Shown in pieces: positions 49,341-64,000 of a DNA stretch of 64,000 bases. The translations under genes and the position numbers were made by a program. The stretch is from contig OX030970.1 in assembly GCA_943735955.1 (NCBI GenBank), forward strand, positions 2,621,684-2,685,683, in the 5' to 3' direction. Below the pieces are notes generated by a model that saw only the letters and a program-made list of their open reading frames with translations, ran no database searches and was not told the DNA's origin. Each line of letters opens with the position of its first letter. Position 1 is the stretch's first letter. The stretch comes from Piscicola geometra (taxonomy: Eukaryota; Annelida; Clitellata; Hirudinida; Piscicolidae).

Positions 49341-52322
49341 ATGTCTTTAAAAATATCATTGCATTCATTTGCAACTTCTTCAAAAGCGACGAAAAAAGAA
49401 TTTCTTCTAGGATTGAGAAATGCTTTTGAAGAAAATTCCAAGGAAGTTGAGGGCGTAGTGCTAGACTTCATCCAGAACTACCATGATAAAAGTGAAGACC
49501 CAAGTAATGTGGAGTTGGAAGCTTTGTTGTTAGTCGCTACTTGCATACTTCTCTATGCAAAAGATGAACTTTTCCTCAAAGTGCTAACGCAAACCTGGTT
49601 GGAGTTGCGGTGCAGAGCGTTGAGGCAGTTGTCGGAGGCCTCCGATCTTGACTTGAGACAGACGTCAGGCTCGTATGTGGGCGCCCTGTGCAAGAGGTGT
49701 GGAGTTCAAATGTACGAGGAGGTCAGAGAAGAAGTCACTTCACATATAAACCTGCTTCTCAAAAAGTGTGAAAGTGCCAAAGAGGCAATAAGAGAAAACA
49801 AGGCATTCAAGCTGCCATTGGGAAGGTCATCTAGTAGCACACAAGAGAACACACCTAGTCATTGCACCATCGACCCAGACGACATATTTTCTGCTTGGAA
49901 GCTCTTGGACACGTGGTTGTACACGCTGACAAAGGTGGCTCAGTGCTGTGGCAAGCAGTTTTGTCTCTCCATCGACGCTCCTTTGGTGCACTGCTTGCAG
50001 GAGTCAGTCGGCAACCACGAGAGATTTGTGAGGGAGAGCTGCTGTGCCCTGATAGCATGTCTGGTTGCTGATTGTGCTCTCTATCACTCCTTCAGAGGGG
50101 GCGCTTCCACTTGTGAGCAGTCTTCACTGTTTAATGCCATTGTCAAGGTGGGCAGCAAATCATTCACTGTTTTTAAATTAATTTTTAATTTAATTCTAAA
50201 TTAATCATCAAGCCAATTGAACAACCCTAAAAAGCCTCATTAACAAGTAATTAAATAGGAAATTACTTATAAATGACTTAATTAAAGAATCAATTAAACA
50301 CTAAAACCACCAATTACACAGGTGGTCTGCACTGGCATGTGTGACGCGTGGCCCGACGTGAGGCTTCGAGCCTGTATGGCTGCCAAGGCACTACTACTAT
50401 CATCAAGGGTTAAGGATGGCCGCATTGACCAAGAATTACTCATGCAATTCCTGCCCTATCTTTGTTTCAATCGGTTTGAAGGCGTGGATAAATGGATGAG
50501 TGAGGTGCCAATGGATGAGTGAGGTGCCAATGGATGAATGAGGTGTCAATGGATGAATGAGGTGTCAATGGATGAATGAGGTTTCAATGGATGAATGAGG
50601 TGTCAATGAATGAATGAGGTGTCATTGGATGAATGAGGTGTCATTGGATGAATGAGGTGTCAATGGATGAATGAGGTGCCAATGGATGAATGAGGTGTCA
50701 ATGGATGAATGAGGTGTCAATGAATGAATGAGGTGTCATTGGATGAGTAAGGTGCCAATGGATGAATGGTGTGAAGGAATTAATAGAGGTAATGTTAAAT
50801 AGAATGTAGGGGTGAATTGGTATTGAATGATTAAGTGAGTTAATAGATGAATGAGTGACTGATGAATTTAATAAATGGATTATTTAAATTAAAATAATTT
50901 CAACAAACCCATTCATCACCACGACAACACATCAAACCACTCCAACAATTAAACAAACAGCTACAGTAAAGCCGAAGGTCTTCAAAAGTTCAGTCAAGCC
51001 TCATGGGTTGACCTCACAAAGGGCAGAGGTCAAGGATTGATCGAGTCAAACTTCACCGCGGTCATCAACCTCTACACTCACCTCCTCAGTCAGTCGGACA
51101 GTTCGGAAGTGAGGGAGGTGGCTTGCCGTTGTATCTCGGAGTGTATTGAAAAGCTTGACAAAACACTGGTTGCTGCCCGTGTGGTGGAGGTTTGTAAGGC
51201 GCTTGGTTTGATGGTGGGTGGTGGTGGGACGGATGGTGTTGAAAATGGAGAAGAACATGACAGTTGCTCTAAAGAGATGGTTGCGGTTGAAGGAGGAGTT
51301 GTAGAGAGTGGTTCAACGGAGAAGGGAGAAACAGTGATGGCTGTCTTTTTTCCGGCTTCGGACTCTCTCAGGGAGGCTGTTTGTTTTCTCCTCCACAAAC
51401 TCCTGTGCACCTTCCCATCGCAGTCCCTTCCTTATGTCCTTGCCATTTTCAGAGTGAGTTTATGTGTTGTTGTGTGGGTTCATGCGTTGTTGTGTGTGAT
51501 TATGTGTTGCGGGGGTTCATATGTTGCGTTTGTTACCTTCGCAAATTCACCTCCACCACAACACTACCACCACTGAACCATCAGACTATGCTGCTTTTTC
51601 TAGACGATTCTAGTTCTGAGACGGTAAATTCAGCAGCAAAAGTATTGGCAAAGACCTACGAAATTACAGGCTGGTCAGTGTTCTTGCAAGAGATGTTTAA
51701 GAAAATAAGGAGGGAACTGTGCTCTGTGCGAGAGAGGTATGGAAAGGAGGAAAGTGGGAATGGCGTGGGTGAAGAAGATGGGAGTGGAAAGGATGGGGAG
51801 GTTGAGAGGATGGAGATCTGTGAAAGCCGCCTAAACGCCTTCAAGATAGATTCAGTAGACTCAAGACTGGTCTTATCAACAGTTTCTCACCAGGTCGAAG
51901 CGTGGCAAAGGGCTGAAGGTTGTGTTTCTTTGATGCGACACTTGTGCGATTTAAAAAAACCCGAAATAGACGAAAAAATCCTCGAAGTACTCCTGCTCTT
52001 TTCCGAATCTTTGAACGTGCGTGACTACGAAGGAAGGCGCTTTTATGTAGAGAGTGTCTTGTGCCAACTACCTGACATCCTGCGCACTGTACATTGGACA
52101 GTTTATCACGAGAATCTGAAACTTTTTCTCGGCGTCGTCATCGAGTTTTATTCGGTCTCTCTCGATGGAAGTTCTGCTCGCCATTCATACATCGGAAACA
52201 CCGCTCAAAAGTGCCTTCACGAACTGTCCCTCATCAAAGGAGACCAGGCTTTCTCCTCCCTTCTCAAGCATTTCGATCCTGCGTTCTTCAGAAAAGTTGA
52301 AAGTTTATTCAGATCCGGATGA
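49341..52322 (+). CDS. HEAT/ARM-like helical-repeat protein, family not assigned
   Basis: Four exons (49341-50147, 50322-50473, 50961-51453, 51585-52322) join in frame into 729 residues. The protein is almost entirely alpha-helical, with repeated amphipathic pairs typical of HEAT/ARM scaffolds. Examples are ESCCALIACLVADCALY, WPDVRLRACMAAKALLL and SEVREVACRCISECIEKL. An acidic, Gly-rich loop interrupts each of the last two exons (around 51215-51330 and 51730-51815). No catalytic motif, signal peptide or membrane segment is seen. Such proteins act as adaptors in complex assembly; a role in dynein-arm or chaperone-type assembly is possible but unsupported. The start is the first ATG of an uninterrupted 807-base exon. 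Exons here are longer than in neighbouring genes. Confidence 0.78.
50484..50770. repeat. 19-bp minisatellite, about 14 copies
   Basis: A GAATGAGGTGTCAATGGAT unit repeats from about 10-20 bases past the donor at 50474 and fills much of the intron. CATTGGAT and GCCAATGG variants occur among the copies. Confidence 0.88.
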
Positions 52323-53304
52323 CCAGCGGCAATGAGCCACAATAAGCCAAAAAAAGCTAAACTTCAATACACTTTACCCCACCAAAAAATACAAAGGCAA
52401 ATCACACCACTCTACCTCAGACATCTTACATCAAGCTTCACAACCAAACCACTCCAATCTACGCGGCACTACACCAGGCCACACTAAACTACACCAAACC
52501 TGGCCATATCACTACAGGTCTTTTCCAAGTAATACTATGTGTCCGTTGCAGTTTTTAAACGTTTTTAAAATGATATTTTTACAAAAATCTCTGGTATGAA
52601 TCGTCTGTTTATTGCTGCCATAATAATTTTCAAAAATCGTTTTTGGAACAAAATGTTTTATATATTTTTCAATTGAGATATATCTCGAAGTAATACTACG
52701 GATTGAAAGTTTAGCGAGATGAATGTGTTCAGGGGTGAAGTGACCTCAATAGAGCTCATAGTGCTATACTTAACCACGCCTACCTCTTTATTATTTCAAT
52801 AAATAAATAATAAAAACACTGCGTATTTATAATGCGCCAAGGCACGCAACTGAGGCGCCACTCACACGACATAAGTCGTGAAACACCGCCAATAAGTTTC
52901 GCTTAATCTGTTGAATCACTATTGATTCGAATGACTGTCAAGTGGTTATCATTGTGGAGAAAGCCAAACAAAGTTAACGTGTTTATGTAATCGTCAAACA
53001 TTTGTTTATTGTTGTTTAATTTTCGTTAAATGAACTATTCAAATGAGATATGGATTAGACTCTAATCATTAGAGTTAACAAAGTTTGAATTAAGCAAAGA
53101 AGAAATTAACAAGTAATCTATTGGAATATTTGAGTAGGAAAATAAATGAAAATAAAATAAATTGAATGTAACAGAGGCCTCACTATCTCGTGAATGTTCC
53201 ATTAACGGTCTCAAACCCGTTCACTCATTTGATGATGATATGATGATGGCGGTGAGGATGATGCTGATGGAAGTGATGGGGATGATTGTAGTGATGTTAT
53301 CATA
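52323..53304. other. Intergenic region between convergent genes
   Basis: It contains both 3' ends. AATAAATAAATAATAAA at about 52799 could provide polyadenylation signals for the plus-strand gene. A fragment of SINE family A lies at 52826-52895. No exon was found. Confidence 0.6.
52826..52895 (-). mobile_element. SINE family A fragment (body only)
   Basis: GCGCCAAGGCACGCAACTGA and CTCACACGACATAAGTCGTG match the corresponding stretch of the 3183-3356 copy. The tRNA-like head is missing. Confidence 0.65.
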
Positions 53305-53836
53305 TCACCAGTCCTCCCAGTCGGCCTGCGTGTTATCAAACATTTCCAGGCATCACATCGTGACCAATGCCATCGTCAGAATGATGAACTACATGATATT
53401 ATCAAGCTGATATCAAAGCAACACCTGCTTGTTGACCGCTTCATTGTCTCTCACGGCATCTCTCCTTGCGTCGGCATCATCATCATCATCTTCCTCATCT
53501 TTATCTTCTTTGTCATCAGTTTCATCAGTATCATCGTCATCATCATTATCACTTCCGTACTTGGTGTCTGAGTGAGTGACTGTTTAAAATGGTTCAAGTT
53601 AAATCACCATCATCAGCACCATCAAAATCATCATCATCACGATCAGCCCATTGCAACCATCATCATCATCAGCACCATTGCAACTATCATCATCATCAGC
53701 ACCATTGCAACTATCATCATCATCAGCACTGTCATCATCATCATCATCATCAAGAACACCTTTCAAGTCTTTTAGTTCACCTTCGAAGTCTTTGACCCAG
53801 TCATCCGAGTGAATGTCACTCTCCTCATCACTCACC

Positions 53837-53879
<43 letters not shown>

Positions 53880-54289
53880 AATGATGATGATGATTGTGAT
53901 GAGGCTGATGATGATGATGATAATGATGGTGATCATCCTCACGATAGCGATCGTTTTATTTAAGAAGCTGTAGCGATGATGAATGATTCTTAGAAAATTA
54001 ATTCTAACTTTTTTATCTTCGTTGTTCTTGGGTAGCACTGATGAATCAGGAGTGGTTGTAATGGTGTTAATAGTATCGTCAGTGGTAGTAGTAGTATTGG
54101 GAGTATTAATAGTAGAAGTAGTATTTTCAGTAGTATCGAAAAGATCTTTCGTAGTATTAGTTGTTGTAGTTGGAGCAGAATCAACGGTGCTGTTGTTTTC
54201 AATGGAAGTTTGAGCTGTTACATCTAGTGGTGGGAAAGTGGTTGTAGGTGTTGTGAGGGTTTTAGTTGCTGTAAAAGCTTGAGTAGTAA

Positions 54290-54323
<34 letters not shown>

Positions 54324-56529
54324 TGTAGAAGTTGTAGAAGTTGTGTTAGTGGAAGTATCCAGTGTAGTTGTTATAGTAGTAGGAGTCTCATCATCATCAT
54401 CTGAATGGGTGTTGTGTTCACCATCACTCATCCTTGTCTTCATCAGCATCACCCATTATCATCATCAGCACCCATCATCATCACCACCATCATCATCATC
54501 ACCACGCCACCCACCTTCATCCCACCCAATTTCATCATCAGACTTTTCAGCTCTCTTCAGCAACTGTAATCTCCTCATGCTATCTTCTGTAGCGATGATT
54601 ATGATTATAGTTATGATAGTGATAGTTATGAGGGTAATGCTAATGATATTTATGAGAGTTATGATAGTGATGGTTATGAGGGTAATGATAATGATGATTA
54701 TAACTAACATGATGATGATAATGTGGGGCAACATATTGCAAAGAATGAAAAAAATATATAAAAATGAATAAATAAAATAATGTTTAAAAAAGAGCTTTTA
54801 TTTGGAACCATAGAGCGTCTTCTGCTGGAAGAAGTAGCGGCCCCAAAACTCGGCGTTCGACACTTTTTTCGGTACCTTTTCGTTGGAAAATAAATTGTCT
54901 ATCTTAATTTTACAAATATTAAAACTATTATTTTATTATCATTAGTATTAACATAATTACTATTATTATCAACAATATTATTAGTATAATAATAAAAGTA
55001 TTTATTATTATTCTTATTATTACCAGTTGAGTGAAGATGCTTCTGATTTGAGNNNNNNNNNNNNNNNNNNNNNNNNNNNNNNNNNNNNNNNNNNNNNNNN
55101 NNNNNNNNNNNNNNNNNNNNNNNNNNNNNNNNNNNNNNNNNNNNNNNNNNNNNNNNNNNNNNNNNNNNNNNNNNNNNNNNNNNNNNNNNNNNNNNNNNNN
55201 NNNNNNNNNNNNNNNNNNNNNNNNNNNNNNNNNNNNNNNNNNNNNNNNNNNNGCTTCTGATTTGAGTGTTGTTGGCCAGCAGGTCTGAGATTTCGAATCT
55301 GATCCATAATAATAATAATAATGAAAATAATAATAATAAATGATAATAATAACACTAATAATAAATAATAATAGAAACAAAGATTATATAATACCAAAAA
55401 AAACGCATAAAAATATATACAACTTGTGTTCGTCTACATGGAAAGTCTCTCTCCAGGCAGCAAAGTCTGTTGGCGCCATTGTTTCATTATTATTACTATT
55501 ATTAATATTATTAAATATTTTTATTATCTTTATTATTGAATTATCTTATTATCTTTATTATTAAATTTTCTTTTTATTCATATTATTAAATATTATTATC
55601 ATTCATATTATTAAATATTAATATTTAAATTATTAATATTTTAAAATCAAGGCGTTATTAGCTTAACCCGGGTGTGTAGGGTCGCTTTCGTATGTGTCTG
55701 TATTGCTCTGTAAGAAGTGCAGTTCAGCCTGTTGGAGTGAGGGGTGCATTTATGAAGATGGAAAGAATAATAGATAATAATAATAATAATGATAAATTTA
55801 AAGTATTAATAGAAGAAAAAAAAATTAAATTCAGTGAATCAATATTAGTCTTTAAATTACAGTTTTAGAATAATTAAATTTAATTAAAAATAAATGTCTA
55901 ATTTATCATAAATAATTGAATGACTACTTAGATACCTCACTGCGGTTCAAAAGATTCGCCTTGACGTCTGCCCCTTTGTATTTGTCATCACCCTCATCAC
56001 CAGTCTCATCAACACCATCATCATCATCATCATCAACACCATCATCACCAGTCTCATCAACATCATCATCATCATCATCATCATCAACATCATCATCATT
56101 AACACCACTAAAATGATCATCATCATTGTCATCATCATCACCACCACCATCACTTTACTTGGCTTGTTTTCAGCATCTTCTTTTGTAGAATTATCCTGCA
56201 AAAATAAAAATTACTCTGAACATACACAACAATAAAAATGAATTCATGCCGTAACGAAAAAAGATTTAAATATATCATTATTAAAAATAAAAATAAATAA
56301 ACAAAATGATTTGATGAACAAAATAACCTGCACAGCCTTCATCACCACATCAGCTGCCTTTAGAACATCAGATCTTCAACAACAACAATAATGATAATAA
56401 AGATTTTATTTATATTATTGTTGTAATTATGAAATATTATTATTCTTGTTTTAAAAGCACCTCATGACATTGGAAAATTCAGCCAAGTCTGACCCCACTA
56501 CTCCCAGCAAGCTCTCAGACTGGGTGGTT

Positions 56530-56588
<59 letters not shown>

Positions 56589-56909
56589 AATAATGCCTCT
56601 AATATTTCGCCCAAAAAGTATGTTATTTTTAATTTTCAAAAACATATTTGTTTGAATAATGAAACCTTTTCTTTTGCAGTTTTAAACCATTCACTCAACC
56701 ACCCTCCAGTTTCTCTGTTGTTGGTATAGGATTAGTTACGGCATAGATCTAATCATTAGATTCTAATGACTTCTATGGTATCATTGATGCTCTTAAGTTA
56801 AACTGAAAGTTTATACTATAAACTTTATAGTAAGTTTTTACTCAAGAGTCTAGAGTTAAGAGTGATAACATTGTCCATATTACGTAGTTGACAGCCCATT
56901 GTGAGACAT
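53305..56909 (-). CDS. BSDC1: BSD domain-containing protein 1 homolog
   Basis: The exons (high to low) are 56884-56909, 56666-56714, 56461-56519, 56328-56373, 56159-56195, 55936-55973, 55668-55728, 55424-55466, 55024-55298 (containing the N gap), 54809-54875, 54511-54586, 54009-54432, 53760-53835, 53425-53567 and 53305-53325. With the gap removed they encode 408 residues; human BSDC1 has about 430. N-terminal GGWLSEWFKTAKEK and DLAEFSNVMR match the family. The BSD domain reads DFAAWRETF, EISDLLANNTQIR, then VPKKVSNAEFWGRYFF with the diagnostic Phe-Trp pair. The C-terminus (SDDWVKDFE, then a terminal ADWEDW) matches the vertebrate end. A 141-codon Thr-rich exon and a poly-Asp exon are insertions. 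The molecular role of BSDC1 is poorly known. The 26-base first exon and the donor at 54511 rest on phase alone. Confidence 0.9.
55053..55252. other. Scaffold gap of 200 N, probably spurious
   Basis: GCTTCTGATTTGAG occurs immediately before the gap (55039-55052) and immediately after it (55253-55266). This is what two overlapping contig ends look like when they were not merged. It lies within the BSD-domain exon. Confidence 0.85.
56526..56588. repeat. (GAT)n microsatellite in a BSDC1 intron
   Basis: About 20 pure ATG triplets in the intron just upstream (minus-strand sense) of the exon starting at 56519. Confidence 0.95.
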
Positions 56910-57296
56910 AAATGCAAACGTAGATTTAAAATTTTTATTTAATAATATTCTTAACTCATTTTTGTTTTTAAAAGCAATATTTCATAAATTGATTAACAAA
57001 CGATGCACTGAGAACAATAAAAAATAGTAAATCACTGAAAAAAGTCAACAAAAAAAATATTTTTATTTATTTTTATTCAATATAGTTTTTATTACCCGAT
57101 ATCTCCCATGATGACAGCAAATTTCTGTTGAAAGACTAACTATTTAAACTTTAAAGAGACTTACAGTACCTGATACGTTATGGAATGTAGTGTCGACTTT
57201 TCACTAAATTATAGATTGATTGAAACAAACATCTTTTTATTTTGAAATATTTATTTTCAAATATCATATTTTTATAATAACATCTGTTTAACACTT
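56910..57296. other. Short spacer between V-ATPase B and BSDC1
   Basis: Only 387 bases separate the V-ATPase B stop codon from the proposed BSDC1 start on the same strand. The spacer must hold the upstream 3' UTR and the BSDC1 promoter. AT-rich, with no repeat or exon seen. Confidence 0.5.
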
Positions 57297-63846
<6,550 letters not shown>

Positions 63847-64000
63847 CTGGAGTTGAGAAAGAAAAGTTCGTATTATTTCATTTTAAAAATTCTTTTCACA
63901 ATTTTCTAAAAATTCTTTTCTTTTTTTCGATTCATCATTGGAGAGAAGCGAATAGACCAAAGATTATTTGGATGCTACATTGGTCGCGCTGTATTGCTAT

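Overview
The window is a piece of an AT-rich, intron-rich animal genome. Exons average about 90 bases, introns are GT-AG, and the protein set (an ERM protein, a TRPC channel, a collagen galactosyltransferase, RCC2, BSDC1 and V-ATPase subunit B) is metazoan. Simple repeats, short tandem repeats and tRNA-derived SINEs are dense, and there is one 200-N scaffold gap. The species cannot be named from the sequence; a protostome or lophotrochozoan-like invertebrate is a low-confidence inference. No prokaryotic, viral or CRISPR content was seen.

Layout, left to right: C-terminal half of an ezrin/radixin/moesin gene (+, 30-1973); a TRPC-type channel in 25 exons (-, 18230-3820); procollagen galactosyltransferase in 15 exons (-, 26892-20135); a giant Gln/Asn/Thr-rich gene with a 9-kb last exon (-, 41424-28190); a doubtful small ORF (-, 43107-42868); RCC2 in 15 exons (+, 43343-48734); an unassigned helical-repeat protein in 4 exons (+, 49341-52322); BSDC1 in 15 exons (-, 56909-53305); and V-ATPase subunit B missing its N-terminus (-, from 63846 to 57297). 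Exon models were built by hand from splice consensus, reading phase and remembered family sequences. In every gene the exon phases join without a break, and each complete model totals a whole number of codons.

The genes do not form a pathway; they are ordinary housekeeping, signalling and cytoskeletal neighbours. The unusual features are structural. All three extracellular loops of the TRPC channel are enlarged and carry N-glycosylation sequons. The giant gene has an almost intron-free ORF of about 3,000 codons among finely split neighbours. Many splice donors and acceptors run directly into microsatellites or minisatellites, and some arrays repeat copies of the splice site itself. A perfect 46-bp palindrome lies just upstream of RCC2. 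The 200-N gap in BSDC1 is flanked by the same 14-mer on both sides; removing the gap and one copy restores an intact BSD-domain exon.
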